From Schistocerca nitens (lineage: Eukaryota > Arthropoda > Insecta > Orthoptera > Acrididae), in the NCBI RefSeq assembly GCF_023898315.1, contig NC_064619.1, positions 297,638,150 to 297,702,149 of the forward strand: DNA of 64,000 nt, in the 5' to 3' direction. Each line of letters starts with the position of its first letter. Position 1 is the stretch's first letter. A program made the position numbers and the translations under genes. This document shows positions 1 through 11,543 of the stretch, piece by piece. The notes below the pieces were generated by a model. That model was not told the origin of the DNA. It searched no databases and was given only the letters and a program-made list of their open reading frames with translations.

Positions 1-226
1 CAGAAGGAGATTAGGATGTATACCCAATTCCCAAACGTGTTTAGCAATTTTGAACAGATGCCTGGTTTGCTAGTAATACACATAATCATGTACAATAAAC
101 TTTAAAATAATATGCTGCCTTCATCCAGCCAAGCAGGTATTAGAGTGTTGTTGAACTTTTTGGGAACTTTGCAAACAAAGTTTGTCTTTATATACTGTAC
201 ATATATATTCATAAATTGTATGTATT

Positions 227-1139
227 AAAAATATGTAGCCAACGTCTGTCCAAATGTTTATTAAGGCATTAAGTAAAAATCTGAAGTAAATCTGTTACTT
301 ACTTTTCAGGATTTTTGACAACATTTCCTCTTTTCTATATGTTCTGTGTTGGTCCAAACATTTGATAAATATTTGTTTCAAAATTTGAAATACATCAATC
401 AAGAATTTTTCAAGATTTTTGGTATTAATGGTTCCCCATTACATATTACATATACATTTGTATACCATATATATCAAGAACATGCACAGTTAATGTCTGT
501 TGGAACTTTCATTAGAACATCATGTAAATATTTCAAGTAAATTAGTAACGAACTTTTCATGATCTTTACTATGACACTTTCAATACACTTTCAATGTTAT
601 ATGATATATGTACAGTTACGTGTCATACATATTAAAAAATATACTATGTCCATTCAAATGTTTATTAAGCACTGTGTAAAAATCTGAAGTAAATTGGTCA
701 GGAATTTCGGAGATTTTTGCTGACAGTTTCTTCTTTATATAGTATATACATACTTTATACCATATGTATTAAAAATTATAGTAGCCTACATCCATCTAAA
801 AGACTAATGTGCAGAAGTCTGAAGCAAATCAGTCCACAATTTTTCCAGATTTTTATTGACAACGCTGAAAAATATGCAGCATATATCTTTCTGAACATTT
901 ATTAGAGCAATGAGCAAAATTTTGAAGCAAGTCACCGATAAATAATTCGAAATTTTTGCTAACAGTGTTTCCCTTTTATGTAGTACATATATATTTATAT
1001 ACCATATATATTTTGAAAATGTGAAGCCTATGTCTGAGCGAACGTTTATTAGGAAATCATCTAAAAATGTCGAGTAAATCGGTCAAGAACTTTTCAGGAT
1101 TTTTGGTAAAAATATATTTATAGCCTATTACATACTTTA
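227..1139. repeat. Degenerate tandem array, left block (unit ~130-160 bp)
   Basis: About seven diverged direct repeats follow one another. Each contains a phrase like 'tgtccaaatgtttattaag', then 'aaaatctgaagtaaat', then 'ttttcaggatttttgg', then an AT-rich tail with 'tatataccatat'. Units begin near 236, 351, 494, 646, 788, 880 and 1030. The same unit resumes at 2930-3315 and 5103-5230, so the array was one block before two insertions split it. The first 226 bases hold AT-rich DNA in which I see nothing else. Confidence 0.65.
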
Positions 1140-1149
1140 TTTGTGAGGC

Positions 1150-2925
1150 CATATTGTCTGTAGCCGCTTTACAATTCTTGAGGGAATTTTTGTGCTGACA
1201 TTGCAACTACAAAAATGCGTGTCTTTTTCACCAGATGCGTTTTGCTTTATTGAGGTAAAGCATCATCAGTGGACTGTCATTAAGTTATTTATATTTTGAT
1301 TTGCTTTAAGATCGAAAATAGTTCGTTAACAATATTTTGGTTTGTACTTATGGTGATTTTCGCTCGATTTCTACTTACATCGGGAAATGCCCTCTGCTAG
1401 CACATCATTTATTTTCTCTGCTTTAGACAATGACAGTTGTGGTCTAATTTTTTGTTGTTCTGCAGCACTATGCACATATTACGTTCTTCGCAGCACACTT
1501 TTTCACATTCCACTGTTTTCTGTTTGTTTCTATACTTCTAAGTATGTGTTGTGGTTCGTGTTTCGTAGTGTCGCCAACATAACCTTGCCACTAGTTTGTC
1601 TATGACCTACTATCTCTTTTTAATTAGATTATTGTACGTGTTTAATTCTATTTAATTATGTTGCTGTGAAGTTATATACTGTATAAGAGTAGGGGAGGAA
1701 TAGTGATGAGGTTTCTTTCTCTTTTTTGTGGGTGAGGAGGGAGAAAACATGATAAGTGGACATAAGTTATAGCAGTGTGATGGAGTGTGAGTTGAAGGAG
1801 AAGGTGAGGAGCAAAATGTGAAATGAAACTGGGAGGGGGGGGGGGGGGTGTTGTGTGAGAGAGTGGGACGGGTTGAAGGACAGAAAAGCCTCTTTTCTTT
1901 TTTAAGTAATTTCATCAATTATTTTATGTAGAGTCTGGTTTCCAATATTTATTTGGTCATCAAGCAACTGTTTATTTTGTGTTAGTGCTTTGTGTAAGCA
2001 GAAATTTTCTTGGAATTGGACGAGGTGTCTGTGTTAACTGATTCTTATAATTTCATAATTTTTTTCAATATTGCTTGGTCTATGGTGTTCTTGTTCTAGA
2101 TGATCTGAAAATGTTGAATGGTTTGTACCGTATTTAAATGTTCTGACGTGTTATTTGTGTCTTGTGTCGAATGTTCTGCCAGTCATTCCATTGTATACCT
2201 TTTCACAATCTCTGCAAGTGAGCTGATAGATACCAGATTGATGGTTTCTGTCTGGTTTTGATTTTAGTTTTGGGATGTACTTTTTTATTGATCTGTTTGT
2301 TTTGTAAGCAATGTTCATGCTCTGTGTTTTGAGTATGTTACCTGTTTTATCTGTTAATTTGTTGTAGTAGGACGTTGTATCCCACTTTTTGGTAGATGTG
2401 CACTATCTGTGTCCATTTTGATGCTATTTGTTTTATAATGGCTAGCTCTTTCTGATAATCGGAAGTGTTTAGTGGGATCCTGTTCAGTCTGTTTAACATG
2501 AATCTGATTGCTGCCTGTTTGTGATTCTGCAGGTGGTTTGAGATTGCATTTAAGACTACGTCGCTTGTTGTGGGTTTTCTGTATATGTCAAATGTGAGAT
2601 TTTTATTGTTTTTTATTATAGTTATGTCTAAAAAGTTGTGTTACTCTTCCTGTTCTTCTTCTATCATGAACTTTATGTTTTTATGTATGTCTTTGTACAG
2701 TGCTGTATTCTGCTTTTAGGTTCACCTACCATGCATATTATGGGATCCATGTATCTGCACCATTAAATGTTGTTGTAGCTTTTCTTTGTTATTATATCTT
2801 CAAATATTACTTTCCCTGTATGTTTCATGGAAATGTTGGCTAATTATCCTGAAATAGATGAACTCATGGGTAAAACTTCTTCTTGTATGCACTATTCTTG
2901 ATTGAATTCAAAATAATTTTGTTAC
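1150..2925 (-). mobile_element. Penelope-like retroelement, decayed
   Basis: Translated on the minus strand, 2090-2280 gives SGIYQLTCRDCEKVYNG followed by MTGRTFDT. This is the GIY-YIG endonuclease signature of Penelope-like elements, here with YIG changed to YNG. Upstream, about 2450-2680, reads FLDITIIKNNKNLTFDIY and RKPTTSDVV, then NHKQAAIRFMLNRL. These resemble the linker between the reverse transcriptase and the endonuclease in the same family. The reading is broken by several stops and at least one frame change, so it is a pseudogene. The stretch near 1215-1275, with 'aaagcatcatcagtgg', resembles the noncoding 3' region typical of these elements. It lies inside the tandem array, which continues on both sides. 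Exact ends are uncertain by tens of bases. Confidence 0.75.
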
Positions 2926-2929
2926 GTTA

Positions 2930-3171
2930 TTAAGGCCTATGTCCATCTGAATGTTTATTAAGTAACATGTAAGAAACTGAAGTAAATCAATGAAGAACTT
3001 GTCGAAATATTTGGTAACAACATTAAACAATGGACTGTTTTTGTATAGTAGTACAGATTTATGTTTGTCCGAAAATTTATTAGAGAATCATATAAATATT
3101 TAAATTAAGTCGGTGAAGAATACTTCGTGATTTTTGCTAACAACATTTCCTTGTTATATATACCACATACC

Positions 3172-3221
<50 letters not shown>

Positions 3222-3315
3222 TTAGAGTATCGTGTAAAAATTCCAAGTAAGTCGGACAATAACTTTTCGAGATTTTTGGTTAGAACGTGAAACAACGACT
3301 TGTCTTATACATACA
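2930..3315. repeat. Degenerate tandem array, middle block
   Basis: Three further units (near 2934, 3063 and 3222) of the same ~150 bp repeat, with 'atgtccatctgaatgttta' and 'aagtaaatcaatgaagaac'. A pure TA microsatellite lies inside the second unit, where the AT-rich tail normally sits. Confidence 0.6.
3176..3218. repeat. (TA)n microsatellite
   Basis: An uninterrupted TA dinucleotide run of about 43 bases, probably expanded from the 'tatatatac' tail of the surrounding tandem unit. Confidence 0.95.
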
Positions 3316-3660
3316 GTGTCCCACCTAACTCTGCCACCTCAAATATCTCTGGAACAAGAATAGATATTCAAAAACGGTTTTCACCAGCATGAACGTACAG
3401 CAGGGCCTTAGGAAATAAAATACTATGCGAAATTTTAAAATGTAAACAAATACTATTTTCAACACAAACTCGTGTATTTTTAAATGGACACCCCTACTAT
3501 TTCGTATGCAATCAGTAGCATGAAAAATCACAAAAATAATGTCTTTGGGTGCATCGCAATACGTCAATTACATCCCGAGACATTGCGGAGCGAAGTTGAC
3601 GCTTGAAATAAATGAAGCGCACAGCCTAGCGCACGTCCTGAGACTCAAGTGTGCACCTCA
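3316..3660 (+). repeat. Left terminal inverted arm of the long-TIR element
   Basis: Inverted match to 4752-5092. The sequence runs from 'acagtgtcccacctaactc' to 'gactcaagtgtgcacctca'. The outermost ~15 bases are poorly conserved in the right arm. Confidence 0.8.
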
Positions 3661-3975
3661 CGCTGCCGGTAATCGTGATGTGATTGACGTACTACGTCAG
3701 TAGAGTGTTAATGTATAGTGTAGTACTGTATGACAACACATCATTGGCCCATATTTCACTGATGGCGCTCCTAAAGGGATATAATTTAGCCCCTTCTTGA
3801 GCTGTACCTTACTTGCACCGGTTCATCTCTTATAATATGTCAAATAATGCGGTATCAGAATGATGGGTGCCCTGAGCATAAAGTTTATTGTGGCGAAATG
3901 ACAACTAGATGTATAATTAGTGGTAACACTTTGTTTCACGTTTCTAAACCTCATAAGTTCTGAAATATGTGGCTT

Positions 3976-4038
3976 GTAAAGGATAGCAACTGCGTCAAAG
4001 TTTCTGATGTAAACTTTGACGCAGTTGCTATCCTTTAC
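3976..4038. repeat. Perfect 28 bp inverted repeat with 7-base loop
   Basis: Bases 3976-4003 and 4011-4038 are exact reverse complements, separated by the loop 'ctgatgt'. The arms read 'gtaaaggatagcaactgcg...' and '...cgcagttgctatcctttac'. The pairing stops abruptly at both outer ends. The hairpin lies inside the long-TIR element, upstream of the remaining transposase frame. Confidence 0.97.
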
Positions 4039-4179
4039 CACGGCACGCTCTACCTTCAGTGTACAAGTTCTCCTAATTTGGTCTGCTGAACTGCTCTCAT
4101 GCTGTAACGTAATTCACATAAGTTGCCACATTAAAACCTGTTTTCTTGTGGCTTGTTACATTTGTGTCATCTAGTCGAT

Positions 4180-4560
4180 ATGCCGGGCTTCAGTAATGAA
4201 AAAGAACTAGATATTGTTTTAATTTATGGTGAATGTCACAGAAATGCAACCGCAGCTGTGACACTGTATGCTGAACGCTACCCAGATCGGCGGTGTCCGT
4301 CACGTCAAACCACTGACGACATCTGCAAGACACTCACGGGAACAGGAAGCTGGTCTCCTGCAAAACGTCGACGTAAAACGCCAGCAACTTCCAATGGAAA
4401 TGAAATTGCTGTTCTGGCTGCTGTAGCACACAATTCTCAGGTGGGTGTACGAGAAATTGCACGAGGTGCAGGAATAAGCCACAGTAGTGTGTGCAGAATC
4501 TTGCATCGGCATCGATTTCATCCGTTCCATATCTCACTGCACCAAAACCTGTACGGGTGA
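4180..4560 (+). pseudogene. Truncated DUF4817-type mariner-like transposase, N-terminal part
   Basis: The frame encodes 126 residues from the ATG at 4180. It begins MPGFSNEKELDIVLIYGEC and continues with YAERYPDRRCPSRQT, the N-terminal DUF4817-like domain that precedes the DNA-binding helix-turn-helix in a group of mariner-like transposases. A second helix-turn-helix-like stretch, VGVREIARGAGISHSSVCRI, lies at about residues 88-107. The frame ends at HISLHQNLYG with no catalytic D/D/E domain, so the protein cannot transpose by itself. The start was set at 4180 because that ATG immediately precedes the conserved MPGFSN motif; an upstream TTG in frame is not a plausible eukaryotic start. It resembles the N-terminus of the fuller transposase at 32634-33704. 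Confidence 0.7.
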
Positions 4561-4751
4561 AAGGACACTAGTAAATGTGTTTAGCAAAGTGAATTCAAGT
4601 GTGTTACCTCTAATTGTAGCCCTAGTTGTCATTTCGCTAGGATAAACACACATTTACAATTTGAAAAACGTAACTCTTCGTAGGACGTGTTACTTGTTTA
4701 TTTTTTGTGGATTATTCATACCTTCCCATTGTGTGAGCCCCTGACACAGGC

Positions 4752-5092
4752 AACCTGAGGTGCACGCTTGAGTCTCAGGACGTGCGCTAGCCGTGCGCTT
4801 CATGATTTCAAGCATCAACTTCGCTTCGCAATTTCTCGGGATGTAATTGACGTATTGCGATGTTACCAACGCCATTATTTTCATGATTTTTCATGCCATT
4901 GATTGCATACGAAACAATAGGAGGTGTCTATTTAAAAATACGCAATTTTGTGTTGAAAATAGTATTCGTTTACGTTTTAAAATTTCGCATAGTATTTGGT
5001 TTCCTAAGCCTCTGCCGTACGTTCTTGCTAGTGAAAGCCGTTTTTGAACATCTATTGTTGTTCCAGAGATATCTGAGGTGGCAGAATATATG
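4752..5092 (-). repeat. Right terminal inverted arm of the long-TIR element
   Basis: Inverted match to 3316-3660. A 218-codon minus-strand frame (4891-5547) runs through this arm into flanking DNA and is explained by the repeat, at least in its C-terminal half. Confidence 0.8.
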
Positions 5093-5102
5093 AAAAACAT
5101 GT

Positions 5103-5230
5103 AGACTCTGTCCGTACGATAACTTATCTGTGTATGGTGTAAGATTTGAAGTAAATCTGTCAAGATCTTTTCGAGATTTTTGGTAACAAAGTTAAACGAC
5201 TTGACCTTATATAGTAGTATAGATAATAAT
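5103..5230. repeat. Degenerate tandem array, right block
   Basis: One more unit of the array ('gaagtaaatctgtcaagat', 'ttcgagatttttggtaaca'), directly following the long-TIR element. Confidence 0.55.
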
Positions 5231-6450
5231 GTTATTTGATGATTTGTTTTCCTTTTAATGGATGTTTTATGGGTACATATAGAGAGCCAACATTTTATGT
5301 GTACAGGAATTAAACCAAACTTCATATTGCATGCTAGTGCGATGGTACAGGGCCCGTGACGCACGGTATGTTCGTCACCATTTTTGGTTTTTTCTAAAAC
5401 CTCATTGCATTTTTCCACAGAGTGAGGGCGTATATGGGGAACGTAGTAGACCCCGTTCTTTTTAAAGAAATCATCCAAGCAATCACTTGGGAGATTTTGA
5501 AGTTCTCGGAAAACATTTTTGAAGGACCAAACGAAATCTGCACCCACCTTTTCTCATCAGGCAGCCTAAAATGATAATTATGTTCTGCAGACCCTTCTGT
5601 ACTGATTCACAGTAATAAGCTGTAAGCCACCATTACACCACTACATTTAAGCATCTCCTTTTCAAGCTGATAAATTTTCCCCGTTAACAAAAGTACTACG
5701 TTACGGTGCACAAGTTGTCTTCCACAAGAAGGGAGGATGAGTCTGTATGCCCTGTGAATAATCGTAACACGTTTCAGGTGTAGCTTATGGCCAGCCAACG
5801 GTATTCATATGTAGCTATGGGCCTTTCATGTAGTTCTTCGTTGCCGTATGTCGTACATCTCTGTAATGTTCCAAAGTGGAGTAAATGAAATCGTGAAAAA
5901 ACGCAGAGCTCGCCGTACAACGGTTTCACTATCGTCAGTCATTCCTATTGGATAAGAGATCCAACATTCGAACAATATTCAGGAATTCAGTGTATGATTA
6001 TCCAGTAAGTTACTTCTTTATTGACAAAGCTCTTGGTCATGCTTAGTAACACTGTGGCCAAAATACAATCAATGTACCATGGCAGAAACGGCACAAAGAG
6101 ATTGTCTTGGTCACGTTGTGATTTTTACTCTAATTACTCATTTCACATGCAACAGTCAAACTATACTAGGGAATTCAGATTTTATACCCTGAACTTCTCT
6201 AGAATTACTTTTGTTTAGAACCAGCTCCCAGACACTGCATTAAGCAATAATTTTCTGCAAATGACTGATCTGCCGACCACTAACTTTTACATCTCCCTTT
6301 TTGGTCCACAAGTCATCAGAAGGTGTAAAGTGTAGTACACAATATAATTCTCACAAAATTACATGGCCATTCCACGTAAATTCATTCCCAACACTTAATA
6401 TGCAATGTTCGTCGGTATCAGCGACTTTATAATGACGACGTCATCGTCGT
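5231..6450. other. No identifiable gene
   Basis: About 1.2 kb without a recognised feature. A minus-strand frame covers 5235-5547 (starting MGADFVWSFKNVFREL), but I do not recognise it and it runs into the transposon arm. The rest has only short chance frames. Confidence 0.4.
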
Positions 6451-7150
6451 ATTCCTCCCTCCTCTCTGTTATCAACCGCAGCACCTAAAAAAGCAAAAAG
6501 AAACTGTAACACCGTGAGCGTACTACCTTACATATCTTTGCAATATCTACTACGTAATCCATGTATATCATGAACAGGAGAGAACCCAAGATCGAGTCTT
6601 CCGCAACACCTTTTAAAATATTTCGCCAGGGAAAGCGGAATCTTTCTTTGAAAGATTATATGAACTAATTAGCACACTAAAATCACATCACACAATACCA
6701 TAAGACTATCTTTGTTTAAAACCCTTTCGAAAAATTTTGCAGGGCAGCCCTTTATAGATCCTGTCACAATATGCAGTAACGGGAAATAACATTCATTCAA
6801 ATGTGGAACAATCACTGTTGATGCCTGAAAACACTTTTAAAACATGACGATAACGGTCAATGAGAAATTATAGCTGATACGAAGAGCACCACATCTGACA
6901 AGGACGTGAAATAAATTCTTAAACCTCCTTTGTTAGCACTATCGATTTATCAGTAACATCCCAAACGGTTTTTCCACAATAAATATGGGTTCTGCAAGGC
7001 TGTCACATATAACATTCATAATCTGAAAACAAACCTTTGCGTGAAGTCTTTGCTTTTGTACTCATAAAGCAGTTACATCGCTCTTTATTGCTTTTGCAGC
7101 AATCTCACGCCATAGACGGTATATGTTACTCTACATTTACCAAAATAACA
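6451..7150 (-). pseudogene. LINE reverse-transcriptase remnant (jockey-like, weak)
   Basis: On the minus strand 6551-6612 reads KGVAEDSILGSLLFMIYMDYV, a decayed form of the GVPQGSILGPLLF-YINDL motif of LINE reverse transcriptases. Flanking frames are full of stops and the element ends cannot be placed. The call rests essentially on this one motif. Confidence 0.45.
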
Positions 7151-7249
7151 TGTCAGTATATTACTGTAAACGAAAAAGTAGGTTAATGAAATAAACCATA
7201 TCTCAAGATAAAAGAAAAAAATTGGTTTGCTGTGTAGAGGACTGGTCTG

Positions 7250-9740
7250 AGACCCCTACTGTGCCAGCATGGTGGAGCGTAGAGTGCAGTATAACAGGGC
7301 GTTTGGTGCTGGCTGCTAATGATACAACATTAGTATACATTTACAAACGATTTTTCTGCTCAGTATGTTCGCATTTGCATACTTCTTTCCTGTTTTGTGA
7401 AATACTTATACTCCAGTTCACTTTCTGAGCGCCTACCTCGTTAATCTACTAGAAGGCTCCTTTAATCCTTGCAGTTATTTTAACGGTGTGTGGTCTGTTA
7501 CTACTTTGAAACTGTGGTGGTACACTTAACAACAGAAATACGTAATTTCATAAAACACTGCAATCATCTCCATTTCTGTCTTGGAATAATTCGGTTCTGC
7601 CTTGTTGAGATGGCATAATCTACGGGATTTCTTTAAAGTCTAAATTTTGACTGAGCTGCATTCCACTCTACTATTACTAGCATCACAAGAAAAGACGAAT
7701 TCTTTTTCAAAACCTGGATCTGATCTCAGTATTTTCAACATCTCAAATTCTGTTGGGAAGTCTACTGTCCATTCTAATTGTACAAAATTTTGCAACAATC
7801 AGTTCAATGGTTTGGCAATTTTTGCAAAATATTTAATTAATTTCCTATAATAATGGCATAATCCTAAAAATGGCTTAAGCTGTTTTTGTTGTTTGCAGTA
7901 TTGTGATGTCACAGAACGCTGAAATTAGTTGTGCATTAGTTTTTATTCCTTCTGCACTTATCACTTCGCCAAGGCACATAAATTGTATTTTTGCAGTGTG
8001 GTATTTAGCTGAGCTGAGCATCAGACGTGCTGTTCATAATCTGTTAAATGCTTCTCCCAAACGCTTTTCAAGTTCTTCCATGTCTCTGGAAAATACAATG
8101 ATGTCATCTCATTACACCATATATTTTTTACGTTTCTGTCCACAAAGTAAAGCCTTAAGACCAAATAGCATGTTCGTTACTGGTAATGACCTGATGGTGT
8201 TGTGAAGGCTGTTTCCGGTCTATCATCTATAGCTAATTCTAGTCAAAATACACTCTTCTTAGCACGTTTGTTTGTTTGGCCATTCTCCGCAGCAAGCATA
8301 TAAATATTTGTTTTGTAAGGTGCACTGCTGAAAACTATTTGGGAATTGAATACACATCAGTGACGGTTTTGGCATTCAAGTATCTGTAATCGCAACAAAA
8401 TTTGTACTCCTTAGCACCATCTGGTGACGTTTTTTGAATGATGATGACATTTACACTCAATAGACTATAATTATGTTCACGTATCCACAACTGCAACAGA
8501 ATCTGAACTTCTTAGTACCATCTAGCGACTTTTTGGGGATGATAACGACATTTGCACTCCGTAGACTATGACTATGATGTAGCATTCCCTCTGCAAGTTG
8601 CTGGTCAATATATTCTTCCATCAGTAGTTGTAAATCCTTGAGAACATGGTGCAGTTTCCTATAGATTGGAGTATTGTTACCTGTGGGTATATGATGTTCA
8701 ACTTGCATCACTGGTAAAAGACCATTTGTGTTAACAAATTTAAAAATCGTAGAAACAAAGCTCCCATCACTTCCATGCAAGTGATTCACTTTCTTACATA
8801 ACGCAGATGCATTAATAGTTGGTTGTGGTTCTGGTTGTCACATGAAATACCAATGTGTTCTTCAACCAGAAGATTTAAATTGGCAGTCTTCAATCTCTTT
8901 GGCTTGAGAGTGCAGGAATAAGAAGAAAGGAAAACATCCTGAGAAAAATCGGTCATTAAACACAAACGGGAATGTATCGCCCAACTCAGTGCATTTCCAG
9001 TAGAACGGAGCACTGCACCTTCGTATGCAGAGATGGAATGTTGCTTGTTAGGCACAGTCCAGGACAAGTAACGTAAGTTTTTAGCAGACACATGTCCTTA
9101 CGTGTGAGACGTTAGTCTAGATCCGCCACGCGGGGTAGCCGCCCGGTCTGGGCCGTCTTGTCACGGTCCGCGGGGCTCCCCCCGTTGGAGGTTCGAGTCC
9201 TCCCTCGGGTGTGGGCGTGTGTATCGTCCTTAGCGTAAGTTAGTTTAAGTCAGATTAAGTAGTGTCTAAGCTTAAAGACCGATGACCTCAACAGTTTGGT
9301 CCCATAAGAACTTACCACAAATTTCCAAATTTTAGTCTAGATCTCTTTGGCAGGTCTTCTCGATAAAAGTTACGTGATGTAGGTGACAATGACGTGAAGT
9401 CATTAGGGACAACAGTGGTCGACTTAAGCACTGGATCTAAGAGTTTCTAGAGTACATGCAAATGTTGCCAAACGTTAGTGGAAGTTATTATGTGATTCTC
9501 AGACTAGACTATCTGGATAAACATCATGCCAAAATCAATCTTTCTCGCTACACAACGCAGGGGATTTTTGTTTCCGCTGGAAACAACGACTGCGAGTTCG
9601 GCAATGTCGCAAGCTGCTACCACCAGAACTGTGAACAAGTTCGGTAAAGATTTGTTCCCGTCATAAATACCACCAGGTACAGGAAAGCTTGTTTGAACTT
9701 CTGTAGATGCCGATGTAACTCAAGAAGAACTGTGTGTGGT
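7250..9740 (-). mobile_element. Ty3/gypsy-type LTR element, heavily broken internal fossil
   Basis: Minus-strand fragments match pol in order. The start of the reverse transcriptase lies around 8500-8790 (LMEEYIDQQLAEGMLHHSHS, then ANVVIIPKKSLDGTKKFRFC). Finger/palm remnants lie near 7700-8450. RNase H-like text (VTDHTPLK, SSRLTR) lies around 7450-7600. A possible protease or gag end lies near 9350-9700. No LTR was found beside it. It carries many breaks and is old. A SINE at 9124-9331 was inserted later. Only the family and parts are described. Confidence 0.65.
9124..9331 (+). mobile_element. tRNA-derived SINE, family B
   Basis: The head 'ggggtagccgcccggtctgg' followed by 'ggaggttcgagtcctccctc' fits the A and B boxes of a pol III promoter. 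The body contains 'gaccgatgacctcaacagt' and ends 'ccacaaatttccaaat'. It is flanked by the 12 bp direct repeat 'ttagtctagatc' (9112-9123 and 9332-9343), a target-site duplication. It sits inside the gypsy fossil. Confidence 0.85.
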
Positions 9741-9747
9741 AGAACAC

Positions 9748-11050
9748 TGTTGTTGTTGTTGTTGTTGTTGTTGTTGTGGTTTTCAGTCCAGAGACTGGTT
9801 TGATGCAGCTCTCCATGCTACTCTGTCCTGTGCAAGCTTCTTCATATCCCAGTACCTACTGCAACCTACATTCTTCTGAATCTGTTTAGTGTATTCATCT
9901 CTTGGCCTCTCTCTACGATTTTTACCCTCCACGCAGCCCTCCAATACTAAATTGGTGATCCCTTGATGCCTCAGAACATGTCCTACCAATTCATCCCTTC
10001 TTCTAGTCAAGTAGTGCCAAAATTTCTTTTCTCCCCCCTTCTTTTCAATACCTCCTCATTAGTTATGTGATATAACCCTCTAATCTTCAGCATTCTTCTG
10101 TAGCATCACATTTCGAAAGCTTCTATTCTCTTCTTGTCCAAAATATTTATCGTCCATGTTTCACTTCCATACATGGCTACACTCCATACAAATACTTTCA
10201 GAAACGACTTTCTTTTCTTCAGAAACGCTTTCCTTGCCATTGCCAGCCTAAATTTTATATCCTCTCTACTTCGACCATCGTCAGTTATTTTCCTCCCCAA
10301 ATAGAAAAACTCATTTACTACTTTAAGTGTCTCATTTCCTGGTCTAATTCCCTCAGCATCACCCGACTTAATTCGACTACATTTCATTATCCTCGTTTGC
10401 TTTTGTTGATGTTCATCTTATATCCTCCTTTCGAGACACTGTCCATTCCGTTCAACTGCTCTTCCGGGTCCTTTGCTGTCTCGGGCAGAATTACAATGTC
10501 GTCGGCGAACCTCAGCGTTTTTATTTCTTCTCCATGGATTTTAATAAATACCCCGAATTTTTCTTTTGTTTCCCTTACTGCTTGCTCGATATACAGATTG
10601 AATAACATCGGGGAGAGGCTACAACCCTGTCTCACTCCCTTCCCAACCACTGCTTCCCTTTCATGCCCCTCGACTCTTATAACTGCCATCTGGTTTCTGC
10701 CTTTCGCTCCATGTATTTTACCCCTGCCACCTTCAGAATTTGAAAGAGAGTATTCCAGTCAACATTGTCAAAAGTGTTCTCTAATTCTACAAATGCTAGA
10801 GATGTAGGTTTGCCTTTTCTTAATCAAGCTTCTAAGATAAGTCGTAGGGTCAGTATTGCCTCACGTGTTCAAATATTTCTACAGAATCCAAACTGATCTT
10901 CCCCGAGGTCGGCTTCTACCTGATTTTCCATTCGTCTCTAAAGAATTCGCGTTAGTATTTTGCAGCCGCGACTTATTAAACTGATAGTTCGATAATTTTC
11001 ACATCTGTCAACGCCTGATTTCTTTGGGATTGGTACAACACTACAAGTTA
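9748..11050 (-). pseudogene. RTE-like LINE, 5'-truncated copy 1
   Basis: Minus-strand reverse transcriptase. VVPIPKKSGVDRCENYRT lies near 10990-11045. The catalytic box LRFADDIVILPET lies near 10500-10540, in the frame beginning MAVIRVEGHEREAVV. Downstream are VNEFFYLGRKITDDGRS, VFVWSVAMYGSETWT and the C-terminal RRRDELVGHVLRHQGITNL ending ...WRAASNQSLD (stop near 9783). The 3' end is the (ACA)n tail at 9748-9779, typical of elements that end in a simple repeat. The coding region is split over at least three frames (10387-10689, 10106-10387, 9783-10010), so it is dead. The same family recurs at 11097-11470, 47245-47545 (3' ends) and 62659-64000 (+ strand, far better preserved). Confidence 0.85.
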
Positions 11051-11096
11051 ACAAATAGTTAGATAAAATGCATTGTTTTGTATCCAAAAGCATGTT

Positions 11097-11470
11097 GGTG
11101 TTGTTTTTGTTGTTGTCTTCAGTCCTGAGACTGGTTTGATGCAGCTCTCCATGCTTCTCTGTCCTGTGCAAGCTTCTTCATCTCCCAATACTTACTGCAA
11201 CCTACATCCTTCTGAATCTGCTAAGTGTATTCATCTCTTGGTCTCTCTCTACGATTTTTACCCTCCACGCTGCCTTCAATTCTAAACTTGTGATCCCTTG
11301 ATGCCTCAGAACATGTCCTACCAACCGATCCCTTCTTCTTTTCAAGTTGTGCCACAAACTCCTCTTCTCCCCAATTCTATTCAATACCTCCCCATTAGTT
11401 ACGTGATGTACCCACCTAATCTCCGGAAGCATAGTATGCATTAATAATTCAAGGTTGTCGGAAACCCCCA
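11097..11470 (-). pseudogene. RTE-like LINE, 3'-end copy 2
   Basis: This repeats the 3' end of copy 1 ('gactggtttgatgcagctc', 'ctgtgcaagcttcttcatc', and a TTG/TTT-rich tail at 11097-11118). It encodes GEVLNRIGEKRSLWHNLKRR and DRLVGHVLRHQGITSLELK on the minus strand. Only about 370 bp are present, so it is strongly 5'-truncated. It lies immediately upstream of copy 1 in the same orientation. Confidence 0.85.
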
Positions 11471-11543
11471 TTTTACAAACTTCAAGAACTTATAGACTTT
11501 AGTGAATAACTAACATTCTGAACAGGAATCTAGGCGCGGAAAC

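Larger units (their letters stand above)
3316..5102 (+). mobile_element. Long-TIR mariner-like DNA transposon, internally deleted
   Basis: The element is bounded by two inverted arms of about 330-340 bp (3316-3660 and 4752-5092) that I align at roughly 85-90% by eye. Both arms hold 'tatctctggaacaa', 'caacacaaa', 'cgcaatacgtcaattacatcc' and 'cgcacgtcctgagactcaag' in the matching order. The outer end reads 'acagtgtcccacctaactc', a common type of start for insect elements of this class. Only an N-terminal transposase piece remains between the arms, so it is a non-autonomous deletion derivative. It interrupts the tandem array, which resumes at 5103. Confidence 0.75.

Noticed and set aside
227-1139. 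CRISPR-like array
   Set aside because: The spacing is irregular, the repeats are long and diverged and there are no unique spacers; it is a degenerate eukaryotic tandem repeat.
4891-5547. 218-codon minus-strand frame
   Set aside because: The C-terminal half is the long-TIR transposon arm and the rest has no recognisable domain; probably chance.
10397-10807. 136-codon + strand frame
   Set aside because: It is antisense to the LINE reverse transcriptase.
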